Shown here: one piece after another, positions 8,624 through 17,313 of the stretch | Numbering within the stretch: position 1 is the first letter of the stretch | How the letters are laid out: each line of letters starts with the position of its first letter | NCBI GenBank assembly: GCA_031363915.1 | Contig: JANLVI010000012.1 | Location: forward strand, 186,001 to 250,000 | Reading direction: 5' to 3' | DNA: 64,000 nucleotides | DNA from: JANLVI01 sp031363915 | GTDB taxonomy: Bacteria > Vulcanimicrobiota > Vulcanimicrobiia > Vulcanimicrobiales > Vulcanimicrobiaceae | The notes under the pieces: generated by a model | Databases searched by the model: none | What the model was told of the DNA's origin: nothing | What the model saw: the letters and a program-made list of their open reading frames with translations, nothing else | Position numbers and translations under genes: made by a program

Positions 8624-9450
8624 ATCTTACCGCGCGGCGTCCGGCCGATATTCCGACGTACATCGCCAACCTCAAACTGAAGCGCTACCGCGACCTCGTA
8701 ATGATCATCGCGAGCCGAACCCTCAAGACGCGATATCGCGGTTCGGTGCTTGGCGTGTATTGGTCGCTTTCGTTACCGCTGATCATGACGGCGGTATATT
8801 CGCTGATCTTCGGGGTTAGTTTTGCGAAGGACCCCTATTATAATGGTTCGATCGTTGACTACGTTCTTGCCTGTTTCACGGGCCTTGTCGTCATTAACTT
8901 TTTTTCGGTGACAAGCACGCAGGCCTTGATGAGCATCGTCGGATCAGGGTCGCTGCTCAATAAGATTAAGATTCCGGTCAGCGTCTTTCCGATTAGCATC
9001 GTGTTCGCGAATCTCTTTCAACTGGTCGTTGGTGCTTTACCGGTTTTGCTGATCGTCTCGGTCGTGACGTCGCACTCGCTCCTGAATGCTGCCGCGCTCT
9101 TCGTGCCCCTCATCGCGCTCGTGATGGTAACGACCGGATTTTCACTGCTCGCATCGGGCCTGTTCGTTTATTTTCGTGACGTCCCGCATCTCTACGAAGT
9201 GGTCGTCTTCATTTTATGGATCACGAGTCCGATCTTTTATCCGCCCGACGTGGTACCGGCGGTTATCCGTCCGTATATGGAACTCAACCCGCTCGTCTCG
9301 GTGATGAATAGCGTCCGCCAGATTTCGCTTAGCGGCGCGTGGCCGGACATCCATATGATGGGGCTGGCACTCATATCGGGTGCGATCGTGCTCGTCGTCG
9401 GCGCGCTGTTCTTCCTGACGATCAAATCGGATTTTATGGACTTGGTGTAG
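8620..9450 (+). CDS. wzm: ABC-2 type polysaccharide export permease (Wzm-like)
   Basis: A 276-residue membrane protein of the ABC-2 family with about six hydrophobic helices. It has an N-terminal amphipathic stretch with SRTLKTRYRGSVLG, typical of TagG/Wzm/KpsM permeases, and a late ITSPIFYPPDVVP segment with the usual proline-rich turn before the last helices. It would form the channel through which an undecaprenyl-linked polysaccharide crosses the inner membrane. The GTG start overlaps the stop of the upstream glycosyltransferase, and the ATPase follows two bases after its stop. This gene order is the standard Wzm-Wzt pair of ABC-transporter-dependent O-antigen or capsule loci. Confidence 0.9.
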   Translation: MNLTARRPADIPTYIANLKLKRYRDLVMIIASRTLKTRYRGSVLGVYWSLSLPLIMTAVYSLIFGVSFAKDPYYNGSIVDYVLACFTGLVVINFFSVTSTQALMSIVGSGSLLNKIKIPVSVFPISIVFANLFQLVVGALPVLLIVSVVTSHSLLNAAALFVPLIALVMVTTGFSLLASGLFVYFRDVPHLYEVVVFILWITSPIFYPPDVVPAVIRPYMELNPLVSVMNSVRQISLSGAWPDIHMMGLALISGAIVLVVGALFFLTIKSDFMDLV

Positions 9451-9452
9451 TC

Positions 9453-10433
9453 GTGCCGGTTATTAAAGTTGAGAACGTCACGCTGCGGCGTCGCACGCAA
9501 GAAGAGCTCTCCTACGATCTCAAGCGCGTCCTTTTCTCAATCGTGGAGAACAAGTACCGACCGCCGACCAAGCGTCGCGTATTGCATAACGTCAGTTTGC
9601 GTGTCGAACGTGGCGAAAAAATTGGGATCGTTGGGCCGAACGGTTCCGGCAAGTCGACTCTTTTGAAGCTCATCTCCGGGATTCTGCAGCCAACGACAGG
9701 TACGATCGTCGTCGATGGTCGGATAGCGCCTTTGATCGAACTCGGCGCTGGTTTCGATCAAGATCTCTCGCTCATCGACAACATCGTGTACTACGGCGTG
9801 TTGCTTGGATTTACGCGCACGGAGATGAAAGAGCGGATCGAGTCCGTTCTCGAATTTGCCGAGCTTTACGACCACCGCAACGAGCCGTTCAAATCGCTCT
9901 CGTCCGGCATGATGGCCCGACTCGGATTTGCCATCGCGACCGATATTCGACCCGAGATTCTAATTCTCGACGAGGTGCTCTCGGTTGGCGACGAGAGTTT
10001 CCGCCGCAAATGCAACGAGCGCATCCAACGTTTTTGGGACGCGCACTCGACAATCATCGTCGTCTCGCACGATCTTGGGTTCATCCGTGATTCATGCGAG
10101 CGCGCGATTTGGCTCCACCGCGGTGAGATAATTTTTGATGGCAAAGCGGCCGAAGGTGCAAGCCGTTATCTGGCCTCACTCGAATCGCGGTCGGTGATTG
10201 CGGAGCGCGACGTTCTGCTCGAACGCGCGAGTGCCACGGTCGCCGGGCAAATGGTGGTACGAGGGCTGTCCGACACCCCGGAGGGCCACAAGCTCTACCT
10301 GGTTCGAGAGGGGCGGCGACATTGGGTGACCGACATTGCCGGGTACGATCGCATGGGCTTGACATGGCACGATATCGTCCATCTGGATGATGCGGTTATT
10401 CGCGCGATCCCTGAGGGCGCGCCGCTCGCCTAA
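9453..10433 (+). CDS. wzt: ABC transporter ATPase for polysaccharide export (Wzt-like) with unusual C-terminal module
   Basis: The GTG start at 9453 is chosen because it follows the permease stop; a longer ATG version would read through the permease gene. The 326-residue product has Walker A GPNGSGKST (61-69), signature LSSGMMARL (149-157), Walker B LILDE (170-174) and the H-loop histidine at 206. The linker IELGAGFDQDLS is typical of TagH/Wzt exporters. The C-terminus is not the long Ig-like O-antigen-binding domain of classical Wzt. Instead about 60 residues carry HKLYLVREGRRHWVTD and GLTWHDIVHLDD, a small module I have seen attached to other surface-glycan proteins. Chain recognition may therefore rely on another protein. 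Confidence 0.9.
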   Translation: MPVIKVENVTLRRRTQEELSYDLKRVLFSIVENKYRPPTKRRVLHNVSLRVERGEKIGIVGPNGSGKSTLLKLISGILQPTTGTIVVDGRIAPLIELGAGFDQDLSLIDNIVYYGVLLGFTRTEMKERIESVLEFAELYDHRNEPFKSLSSGMMARLGFAIATDIRPEILILDEVLSVGDESFRRKCNERIQRFWDAHSTIIVVSHDLGFIRDSCERAIWLHRGEIIFDGKAAEGASRYLASLESRSVIAERDVLLERASATVAGQMVVRGLSDTPEGHKLYLVREGRRHWVTDIAGYDRMGLTWHDIVHLDDAVIRAIPEGAPLA

Positions 10434-10452
10434 GGCGAAGAACCCGACTGAA

Positions 10453-12597
10453 ATGGACTTAGAGACGACGGACTCGACGCGTGATGATTCCAGTTCGGGC
10501 CGCCGATCGCACGGCGAGGATCGCTATGCGCAGCTCTCCGAGCAATTAGCGGGCCAGGTTTCAACCCTCGAACGCGAGCTGGAATATCTTCGTGCAGACT
10601 ACGCCCTGCTTGGCGACGCGCTCAAAAAAGCGCACCTCTCGACAATCGTCAACGAAGTCGGGCTCTGGAAGTCGGACCTCAATCGGAAACAGCTGCTCGA
10701 ACGTCTGATGAACGCGGAAGCGCACATCAGCCGCGTCCAACCGCTGCTTCGAACGATGCGCGACCGTATCGGTCATATCGAACTGAGCAAATTCTGGAAA
10801 CTCCGGAATAGTTTTTTCAATCTGAAGAAGCGCGTGGGCGTCGACGCTATCGGCGCGATGGCCTCGTTCGACATCCCGGTCGACATCGCCGAATATACGA
10901 AAACCGAGGATCCTTACTTTCTGTGGGTCCTGCAGAACGAATTACGCAAGAGCGATATCGACCGCTTGCGCGATGCGTCGGACGTGCTTGCGTACCGACC
11001 GCGTATCAGCGTCATCATGCCGACATATAATACGCCCGAATTATACTTACGTGAGGCGATCGAGTCGGTCATCACGCAAATCTATGATAATTGGGAACTC
11101 TGCATCGCTGATGATGCCTCGACCGCCCCGCACATGCGGCCGCTGCTCGAAGAGTACATGGCGATGGACGACCGGATCAAGGTCGACTTTCGACCGAAAA
11201 ACGGCCACATCGCACACGCGTCGAATTCGGCGCTCGCGCTTGCCACCGGTGAGTTCGTCGCACTCTTCGACCACGACGATATTCTGACGCCCGACGCCCT
11301 CTACGAGAACGTAAGGCTGCTAAACGGCAACCGAGATGCGGACATGATCTACTCCGATGAGGATAAGGTCGACGACCGCGGCCGGCGCTCGAACCCGTAC
11401 TTCAAACCGGACTGGGCACCGGATTCATTTCTTTCGCGAAATTACGTCTCACATTTGGGCGTGTATCGACGCTCCCTTGTCAGCGAAGTCGGCGGATTCC
11501 GGCCGGGATTTGAAGGCAGTCAAGACTACGATCTCGTGCTGCGCATCGTCGAAAAAACGAATCGTATCCACCACATCCCGCGCGTCCTCTATCATTGGCG
11601 CATCCATTCGCTCTCGGTCGCGAGCGGCGTTGGCGTCAAAAAATATGCATACGACGCGGCGATGAACGCGATCGCCGAGGCGATGCACCGGCGCGGCGAG
11701 CCCGGCCGCGTCGAAATGCTCAAGGACGATCCGGGTAACTACATCGTCCGTTACGATTTGATGCGCAATTGGAAAGTCTCGATCGTTATCCCGACACGCG
11801 ATCACGCAGACGACCTCGAACGCTGCTTAGCTTCGATTTTCGCAAAATCAACGTATCGAAATATTGAAGTGGTGATCCTCGACAACGGGAGCGTGCAACA
11901 CGAGACGTCGGTGTGTTTTGCAAAGTGGCGTGCCCTCGAACCGGAACGGGTGAAGATCGTCGCGCACAACGTGCCCTTCAATTATTCCGAAATCAATAAC
12001 TACGCCGTGAAACAGTCCACCGGCGATATCGTTCTGCTACTCAATAACGACACCGAAGTCATCGCACCGCAATGGATCGAGGCGATGCTGGAGCAGGCAC
12101 AGCGCCCAACGATCGGCTGCGTCGGTGCGAAGTTGCTCTACGAAGACGGGACGATCCAACACGCCGGCGTGGTGATGCGCATCGGCGGTGGGGCCGGCCA
12201 CAGCCACCGCTTTTATCAGGGGGATGCGCCCGGCTATTACCACATTATCAAGACGGTAAATAATTATACCGCCGTTACCGCGGCCTGTTTGATGATCCGG
12301 CGTGAGGTTTGGGATCAAATCGGGGGACTCGACGAGCAACTCACGGTCGCATTCAATGACGTAGATTTCTGTCTGCGCGTGCGCGAGGCCGGTTATCTCA
12401 ACGTCTACGTTCCGCACGCAGAACTCTACCATTACGAGTCCAAGAGTCGCGGTTTCGACGATACTCCGGCCAAGATCGCGCGCAGCATCGGCGAGCAGCA
12501 GTACATGCAAAAGCGCTGGAACGCCTCCTCAACGGACGACCCGTTTTATAGTCCGCACCTCTCGCTTACAAGTGAGGATTACGCGATCCGCCTATGA
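10453..12597 (+). CDS. Double family 2 glycosyltransferase with N-terminal coiled coil
   Basis: About 714 residues from the ATG at 10453; an ATG at 10387 would overlap the ATPase gene. The first 100 residues form a coiled coil (SEQLAGQVSTLERELEYLR) followed by a helix-rich SKFWKLRNSFFNLKKR motif common in multi-domain glycan synthases. Two GT-A domains follow. The first starts near residue 183 with VIMPTYNTPELYLREAI and DHDD near 272. The second starts near 439 with SIVIPTRDHADDLERC and LLNNDTEV near 527. A tandem of this kind usually builds a repeating polymer by alternating two linkages, for example rhamnan. It overlaps rmlD by four bases, so one donor may be dTDP-L-rhamnose. Confidence 0.88.
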   Translation: MDLETTDSTRDDSSSGRRSHGEDRYAQLSEQLAGQVSTLERELEYLRADYALLGDALKKAHLSTIVNEVGLWKSDLNRKQLLERLMNAEAHISRVQPLLRTMRDRIGHIELSKFWKLRNSFFNLKKRVGVDAIGAMASFDIPVDIAEYTKTEDPYFLWVLQNELRKSDIDRLRDASDVLAYRPRISVIMPTYNTPELYLREAIESVITQIYDNWELCIADDASTAPHMRPLLEEYMAMDDRIKVDFRPKNGHIAHASNSALALATGEFVALFDHDDILTPDALYENVRLLNGNRDADMIYSDEDKVDDRGRRSNPYFKPDWAPDSFLSRNYVSHLGVYRRSLVSEVGGFRPGFEGSQDYDLVLRIVEKTNRIHHIPRVLYHWRIHSLSVASGVGVKKYAYDAAMNAIAEAMHRRGEPGRVEMLKDDPGNYIVRYDLMRNWKVSIVIPTRDHADDLERCLASIFAKSTYRNIEVVILDNGSVQHETSVCFAKWRALEPERVKIVAHNVPFNYSEINNYAVKQSTGDIVLLLNNDTEVIAPQWIEAMLEQAQRPTIGCVGAKLLYEDGTIQHAGVVMRIGGGAGHSHRFYQGDAPGYYHIIKTVNNYTAVTAACLMIRREVWDQIGGLDEQLTVAFNDVDFCLRVREAGYLNVYVPHAELYHYESKSRGFDDTPAKIARSIGEQQYMQKRWNASSTDDPFYSPHLSLTSEDYAIRL

Positions 12598-13478
12598 GCG
12601 TACTCGAAAAGATCGTCGTCGTTGGTGCGGGCGGGCAGCTCGGAACTGATTTGATGAAGACGCTTGTGGAATACCGTCCCATCGCCGCAAACCGTGCCGC
12701 CTACGACTTAGGCGATCACGATGCGATGCGCGCCTTGCTCGCGCGCTACCGTCCGACACTCGTCATCAACACCGCGGCCTACCACAATGTCGAGCACTGC
12801 GAGATCCATCCCGATCGCGCGCTGGCGATCAACGCGGTGGCGGTCGACTCGCTCGCGTCATCATGCGCGCTTGCGGGAGCGGCGTTCGCACATATTAGCA
12901 CTGATTACGTGTTCGACGGCTGGACGGACCGCCCATATCGCGAAGAAGACGGCGTCAATCCGATCAGCGCCTACGGCGTCTCGAAAGCCGCCGGCGAGCA
13001 ACTCGTGCGCCGCCACGGCGAGCGTCATTTCATTCTTCGTACGAGCGGACTCTACGGCCGCGCCGGAAGCAGCACCAAGGGCTATACGTTCGTCGAACGT
13101 GTACTCGGTCAAGCCGAACGCGGCGAGCCGATCCGTGTTGTGAACGACATGACGTTCTCGCCTTCATACACGAAGGACGTCGCCGCGACGATTCGCGAGA
13201 TCTTCGAGCACGGAACGTTCGGAACGTATCACGTAACGAACGAGGGTCACTGCACGTGGTTCGATTTCGCAACTGAAGCGTTCCGCCTCGCGGGCTTAAA
13301 GCCGAGAGACTTCGCGCCCGTCTCGTATCGCTCGTTCGATCAATACATCGGACGGCCAGCGTTCTCGGCGCTGGAACTCGGCGCCCTCAAGCGCGAGGGA
13401 ATCGCACTGCCGCCGGATTGGAAGGCGGGGCTCGCCGCGTACATCGACGAGCGCCGCTCGGTCCCGGCGCTCGTCTAG
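12594..13478 (+). CDS. rmlD: dTDP-4-dehydrorhamnose reductase RmlD
   Basis: The 294-residue product is the final enzyme of dTDP-L-rhamnose synthesis, reducing dTDP-4-keto-L-rhamnose with NAD(P)H. The motif GAGGQLGTDL is at the N-terminus, VINTAAYHNVEHCE follows, then STDYVFDG and the catalytic YGVSK; these are diagnostic for RmlD. The length matches the family (about 290). No rmlA, rmlB or rmlC is found in the window, so the earlier steps must be encoded elsewhere. The ATG overlaps the stop of the double glycosyltransferase. It ends seven bases before the convergent gene at 13486, leaving no room for a conventional terminator. Confidence 0.93.
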   Translation: MSVLEKIVVVGAGGQLGTDLMKTLVEYRPIAANRAAYDLGDHDAMRALLARYRPTLVINTAAYHNVEHCEIHPDRALAINAVAVDSLASSCALAGAAFAHISTDYVFDGWTDRPYREEDGVNPISAYGVSKAAGEQLVRRHGERHFILRTSGLYGRAGSSTKGYTFVERVLGQAERGEPIRVVNDMTFSPSYTKDVAATIREIFEHGTFGTYHVTNEGHCTWFDFATEAFRLAGLKPRDFAPVSYRSFDQYIGRPAFSALELGALKREGIALPPDWKAGLAAYIDERRSVPALV

Positions 13479-13485
13479 CGAACGC

Positions 13486-13893
13486 CTAAAACGTCTTCAC
13501 TTTCGCAAGGCCGCTCGCGTGGAAGATTTCCTCGACTTTTGCGAGTGTCTCGGGTTTGGCGAAGAAGGCGACGACGCTGCGGCCGGCTTCGAGCGCTTCG
13601 ACGTAATTTTCAACTTCGGTATCGGGGATTTCGAGGTCGCCTAGGCGGTCGCTGAGATTTTCGTTGCGGAAAAATTCGAGTCCGCCGCCCGAGGAATTGA
13701 TCCCTGGAACGAACCCACCGCTGCGGTCGCCCGTCATGATGCGCGGGCCGATGATGCCGCGCGAGACGCCTTGGGTCGAATCATCGGGGCCGATGAGCTG
13801 GATTGCGTCGAGCGGGATTCCCGCGTCTTTGAGGGCTGTTTCCAAAGCCATGATATTGCCGTCTTGCGAGATTCCGGTTACGACGAGTCCCAC
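13486..13893 (-). CDS. Small conserved-looking protein with stress-protein-like C-terminus
   Basis: A 135-residue acidic protein. The N-terminus (LVVTGISQDGNIMALETAL) looks like an alpha/beta unit. The C-terminus (VENYVEALEAGRSVVAFFAK followed by an amphipathic helix) resembles the Y...V..G.vvv pattern of YflT/general stress protein 17M-like proteins. The middle is glycine-rich. It lies downstream of the aminotransferase on the same strand with a gap of about 54 bases, so it may be the last gene of the ECF-sigma operon. The family link is a resemblance only and no function is claimed. Confidence 0.6.
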   Translation of the reverse strand: MGLVVTGISQDGNIMALETALKDAGIPLDAIQLIGPDDSTQGVSRGIIGPRIMTGDRSGGFVPGINSSGGGLEFFRNENLSDRLGDLEIPDTEVENYVEALEAGRSVVAFFAKPETLAKVEEIFHASGLAKVKTF

Positions 13894-13947
13894 GTACCCT
13901 CCGAGCGCTGAGTGATCGAGTAAAAGTTGCGAAAGCGTTCGACGGCG

Positions 13948-15153
13948 CTACCCGCCGACCTCGCGAATGGCCCGCGCGAGCCGTTCGATCCCAACCAGAA
14001 TCGCATCGTCTCCGGCATTGGAAAAATTGAGCCGCATCCCGTTGCCCCGGTCGCGGTGCGGATAGAACGCGCGGCCCGGCACAAAGAGCACGCCGTCCCG
14101 CGAGGCCGCCGCAAAGAGCGCCTCGGCGTCGATCGATTCGGGCATGCTCGCCCAAAAGAACATCCCGCCGCTGGGTGCGTTATAGACAATCCCCGCCGGC
14201 ATGTCGCGCGCCATCGCAGCGTGCATGACGTCGCGACGGTGCGAGTAGAGCGCGCGGATCTGCGCGATATGTCCCGCGAGGAACACGTCGTCTGAGACGA
14301 GTTCGGTAAAGACGAATTGTGCGAAGGTCGCCGTGTGCAAGTCCGTCGCTTGTTTTGCCGGAACGATCTTTTCACGCACCGCCTCATCGCGCACGATCAG
14401 CCAGGCGATGCGCAGACCCGGCGCGATGATCTTGGACCCCGTTCCGCAGTAGAGTTGCGTGCAGTCGCTCTGATGCGAGAGCAGCGGCGGCGGTACGGGT
14501 GTATCGAAGCTTAGTTCGCCGTAGGGATCGTCCTCGAAGATCGGTAGCCGATAGCGTTCGCAAATCGCGACGATTTTCGCGCGGCGCTCGGCGGCGAGCA
14601 ACACGCCGGTCGGGTTTTGAAAATTCGGCGTGAGGTAGAGAAATTTCGGTCGAACGCGCTCCACTTCGAGGGCGTGTTCGAGCGATTCGGGGACCAGGCC
14701 GTGCGCGTCGGTCTCGACGGTGAGATAGCGTGCTTCGTAAGCGTCGAATGCCTGAATCGCACCGAGATACGTTGGATTTTCGACGACGACGGTGTCGCCC
14801 GGATCGAGATAGATCTTGCCGACCAGATCCAGCGCCTGCTGTGAACCACCCACGATGAGCACGTCGTCCGGCGTAACGTGCGCGCCTTTCGCGCACATGC
14901 GCGCGGCGACCCATTCGCGGAGCGTCGGAATGCCTTCGCTCACGGAGTATTGCAGCGAGGCGACGCCGTCGCGCCCGAGTACGCTCTGCGTTGCGGCTTC
15001 GACTTCGGCGAGCGGGAAGAGTTCGGGTGCGGGCAGGCCGCCGGCGAACGAAATAACATTGGGACGCTGCGTGGCCTTGAGCATCTCGCGAATCGTCGAT
15101 GCGCGTAAGCGATTGGTGCGCGTCGCAAACGCGTGCTCCGGGACGAGTGCCAT
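13948..15153 (-). CDS. PLP-dependent aminotransferase, class I/II, 2-aminoadipate/MocR-domain type
   Basis: A 401-residue fold-type I PLP enzyme. FAGGLPAPELFP near the N-terminus, LQYSVSEGIPTLREWVA, VVVENPTYLGAIQAF, TPNFQNPTG and the PLP-lysine region GTGSKIIAPGLRIAW are characteristic of LysN-like 2-aminoadipate transaminases and stand-alone MocR-type aminotransferase domains. It should transfer an amino group between a broad-specificity amino acid and a keto acid in the cytoplasm. The length is normal and no DNA-binding domain is attached. It lies 16 bases downstream of the putative envelope protein of the sigma-factor operon, so expression may be linked. An aminoadipate substrate would connect with lysine catabolism (kamDE in the same window), but this is speculative. 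Confidence 0.85.
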   Translation of the reverse strand: MALVPEHAFATRTNRLRASTIREMLKATQRPNVISFAGGLPAPELFPLAEVEAATQSVLGRDGVASLQYSVSEGIPTLREWVAARMCAKGAHVTPDDVLIVGGSQQALDLVGKIYLDPGDTVVVENPTYLGAIQAFDAYEARYLTVETDAHGLVPESLEHALEVERVRPKFLYLTPNFQNPTGVLLAAERRAKIVAICERYRLPIFEDDPYGELSFDTPVPPPLLSHQSDCTQLYCGTGSKIIAPGLRIAWLIVRDEAVREKIVPAKQATDLHTATFAQFVFTELVSDDVFLAGHIAQIRALYSHRRDVMHAAMARDMPAGIVYNAPSGGMFFWASMPESIDAEALFAAASRDGVLFVPGRAFYPHRDRGNGMRLNFSNAGDDAILVGIERLARAIREVGG

Positions 15154-15169
15154 GCCGCAGCGTTCGCGC

Positions 15170-16021
15170 TTAGGCGGGACGGTTCATCGGAGGACCGCCG
15201 ATTGTCGGCCGCTCGGCAAACGCCGTCCAAGCGTTGGGCCGGATAAACGCGAGGATGGTGGCGCCGAGGCCGACGAGCCACACGAGCGCCGTCACCGCCC
15301 AGCCGACGACCGGCACGATTTCGGCCGCACTGACCACGACCAGTCCCAAGATCAACGCGGCTAGCGGCGCCGGAGTCGTGCGCGGCATAGCGAGTTCCCA
15401 GAGCCGACGGCCCACGAGCAGCGCGACGGCGCCCGTGCCGATCCACACCCCGGCGAAGAGCGCTGCGATCTCTAAGACGATCAGCGGAATGCCGACGATC
15501 GAAATCAGCAACAGAAGCGCGATCGGCAGAATCGCAACGATCGCGCCCGTGCCGACGGCGGCCGATAGCCCGGGGTGACGCTCGACGCGGTCGAGCGCGA
15601 GCCGCATGCGCAGCGGAAAGAGCAAGAAAACCACCACCACGACGAGACTCGAGCCAAGCTTCACGTAGAGTTTGCGGCTCTCATCATCGAAGCCCGGTGC
15701 GGCGGCGGTTGCGATCCAGGGCGCGACCGTACCGACGGCGTCGCTGGTCACGCAGTGCGATTCACCCTCGACTGAGCCGCCATCGGCCGTTTTGCACGAA
15801 CCGCCCATGACGTTGACGTTGCCGGTGACGGTGCCGCGGATCGTCGCGTTGCCGAAGATGACGTTGAGGTCGCCGTTGATCGTCTCGCCGTATTCGACGG
15901 TCGTATCGTGGAAAAAGATCGTCTTGCCGCCGTCGCTCGAATGGGCCGATGCCGGGGCGAATGCCGCGACGATCGCAACGAACGCGAAGACCAGAAATGC
16001 AAAAAGACGACGCGCGATCAC
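15170..16021 (-). CDS. Membrane protein with signal peptide and polymer-forming (bactofilin-like) N-terminal domain
   Basis: A 283-residue protein with a clear signal peptide (residues about 1-26, ending ASA). A short beta-repeat stretch follows with VEYGETINGDLNVIFGNATI and RGTVTGNVNVMGG, like bactofilin or 'polymer-forming cytoskeletal' repeats but here probably extracytoplasmic. Then four or five membrane helices occupy residues about 120-260. The same architecture is often encoded beside ECF sigma factors, where the protein acts in envelope stress. Its start overlaps the anti-sigma gene by four bases, so it is the third gene of a sigma/anti-sigma/envelope operon. Its exact role is unknown. 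Confidence 0.7.
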   Translation of the reverse strand: MIARRLFAFLVFAFVAIVAAFAPASAHSSDGGKTIFFHDTTVEYGETINGDLNVIFGNATIRGTVTGNVNVMGGSCKTADGGSVEGESHCVTSDAVGTVAPWIATAAAPGFDDESRKLYVKLGSSLVVVVVFLLFPLRMRLALDRVERHPGLSAAVGTGAIVAILPIALLLLISIVGIPLIVLEIAALFAGVWIGTGAVALLVGRRLWELAMPRTTPAPLAALILGLVVVSAAEIVPVVGWAVTALVWLVGLGATILAFIRPNAWTAFAERPTIGGPPMNRPA

Positions 16022-16575
16022 AACCGTGCCTCGGACGCCGCGATTCGCTCGGCAATCCGCGGTCGAATGATGAAGTAGGCAACCGCAACGGCGGCCGCAA
16101 GCGTCAAGTCCAGAACGAGCACGCCGCCAAGCAGCGCCGTGACGGAACCAAAGCCGTGCGAGAAGCCGCGTCCGCCCGCTTGGGTAACCCCGCCGAATGC
16201 GGCGAGGAAGTCCCGCAGCGCGAGTTGCGCGGAGCCGAGGAAGGCGTGCGTGCGCGGGCCGGCTGCAAGCTGCCCGAGACCGACGAGCATCCAGGCGGCG
16301 ACGGTGTAGGAAACGAGAAAAGCGGCGATCGGCGCTTGACGCCGACGCGGGACCGGCTGTGCGGTGATCTCGGCCATTACGCGGAACGTGAAATTCGGCG
16401 CCAGCTGCGCTTCACGCGGCGCTAGTAAGAGCGCATCGACGACGCGGAGTTCTTCGAGTATACCGCTACAGGCCGTGCAGCGATCGACGTGCGCGAGCAG
16501 TTCGGAGCGCAACGCAGGGGCGAGAGCGCCGTCGATGAGGGCTTCGAAATGCTCCTCAGATGAGCTGCAGTTCAT
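16018..16575 (-). CDS. Zinc-finger anti-sigma factor, membrane-bound
   Basis: The start is set at the ATG at 16575 (MNCSSSEEHFEALIDG), because the longer version runs far into the sigma-factor gene. The 185-residue product has the ZAS motif HVDRCTAC (H29, C33, C36; H9 or C3 could be the fourth ligand). Two hydrophobic helices follow near residues 80-100 and 145-170. Proteins of this type hold an ECF sigma factor inactive at the membrane and release it on envelope or redox signals. The gene overlaps the sigma gene by 20 bases and the downstream envelope gene by four, as expected for a co-regulated pair. Confidence 0.85.
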   Translation of the reverse strand: MNCSSSEEHFEALIDGALAPALRSELLAHVDRCTACSGILEELRVVDALLLAPREAQLAPNFTFRVMAEITAQPVPRRRQAPIAAFLVSYTVAAWMLVGLGQLAAGPRTHAFLGSAQLALRDFLAAFGGVTQAGGRGFSHGFGSVTALLGGVLVLDLTLAAAVAVAYFIIRPRIAERIAASEARL

Positions 16576-17200
16576 TGAACCCCCAGCCCTGGACTTTTCG
16601 CGAAGCGGTGGTCTCCGCCATGGTGTCGCGTTCGTGCATCTTGTGCGCGAGGGCAATCTTGCCGCGATGGATCAGCGTCTTCACGTTGCCAAGCGAAAGG
16701 CCCATGGTCGTCGCGATCGTTTGGTAGTCCATGTTGTCGTAGTAGCGCAGCGCGAGCACGGTGCGAGTGCGTTCGGGGAGCTCGGCAAGCGCCGTGCGGA
16801 CTTCGGTCTCGGCCTCTGCGCGCAAAATGCCGCCCATCGGGTCGGCGTCAGCCGAAGTGTCGGGCAGCATGTTCTCGAGCGTCCGCTCCTCGCCGATTTC
16901 GGCGGTCTGCGGGCGGCGCTGGGACTTACCGAGCTGCGTACGGACCACGTTGCGAGCGATGTGGTATACCCAGGTAGAAAACTTGCCCAGGCTTGGGTTG
17001 AAGGTGCCGAGGTGGGCGTAGGCGCGCAGGAACGTCTCTTGCGAGAGGTCTGCGACGTCGGCCGAACTGCGGACCGAGGCCCCGATAAAATTGGAGATGC
17101 CGCGCTTGTAGCGCTCGACGAGCACGGCGAAGGCGTCGCGGTCGCCTGCAAGCACCGCCTGGACCAGAAGTTCGTCGGTTTCCTCAATTGTGGCTGTCAT
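16556..17200 (-). CDS. ECF RNA polymerase sigma factor (RpoE-like)
   Basis: A 214-residue sigma-70 family protein with region 2 (DLSQETFLRAYAHLGTFN and KFSTWVYHIARNVVR) and region 4 (LPERTRTVLALRYYDNMDYQ with a GLSLGNVKTLIHRGK helix-turn-helix). The linker between them is longer than in minimal ECFs. It starts with ATG at 17200 and directs RNA polymerase to its own promoters when freed from the anti-sigma factor encoded by the overlapping gene. A GGAAC / GTATTA pair with a 17-base spacer upstream fits an autoregulated ECF promoter. Regulon members are unknown; the downstream envelope and aminotransferase genes are the first candidates. Confidence 0.9.
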   Translation of the reverse strand: MTATIEETDELLVQAVLAGDRDAFAVLVERYKRGISNFIGASVRSSADVADLSQETFLRAYAHLGTFNPSLGKFSTWVYHIARNVVRTQLGKSQRRPQTAEIGEERTLENMLPDTSADADPMGGILRAEAETEVRTALAELPERTRTVLALRYYDNMDYQTIATTMGLSLGNVKTLIHRGKIALAHKMHERDTMAETTASRKVQGWGFNELQLI

Positions 17201-17226
17201 CGTATCTCCGAAGGACGCGCAAACCG

Positions 17227-17254
17227 TAATACTGCCCGCCGCGCCAAAAGTTCC
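17227..17254 (-). promoter_or_regulatory. Candidate ECF-type promoter upstream of the sigma gene
   Basis: On the minus strand GGAAC (17254-17250) is followed by 17 bases and GTATTA (17232-17227), which matches the GGAAC-N16/17-GTnnnA shape recognised by many RpoE-type sigma factors. It lies about 27 bases before the ATG of the sigma gene. A second GGAAC occurs further upstream at 17277-17273. It is a motif match by eye, not a measured promoter. Confidence 0.4.
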
Positions 17255-17313
17255 ACATGGGCTCTCGATTCGGTTCCATCCTCGTCCTTCGGTCCAAGAG
17301 CTTGGAGGCCGCG

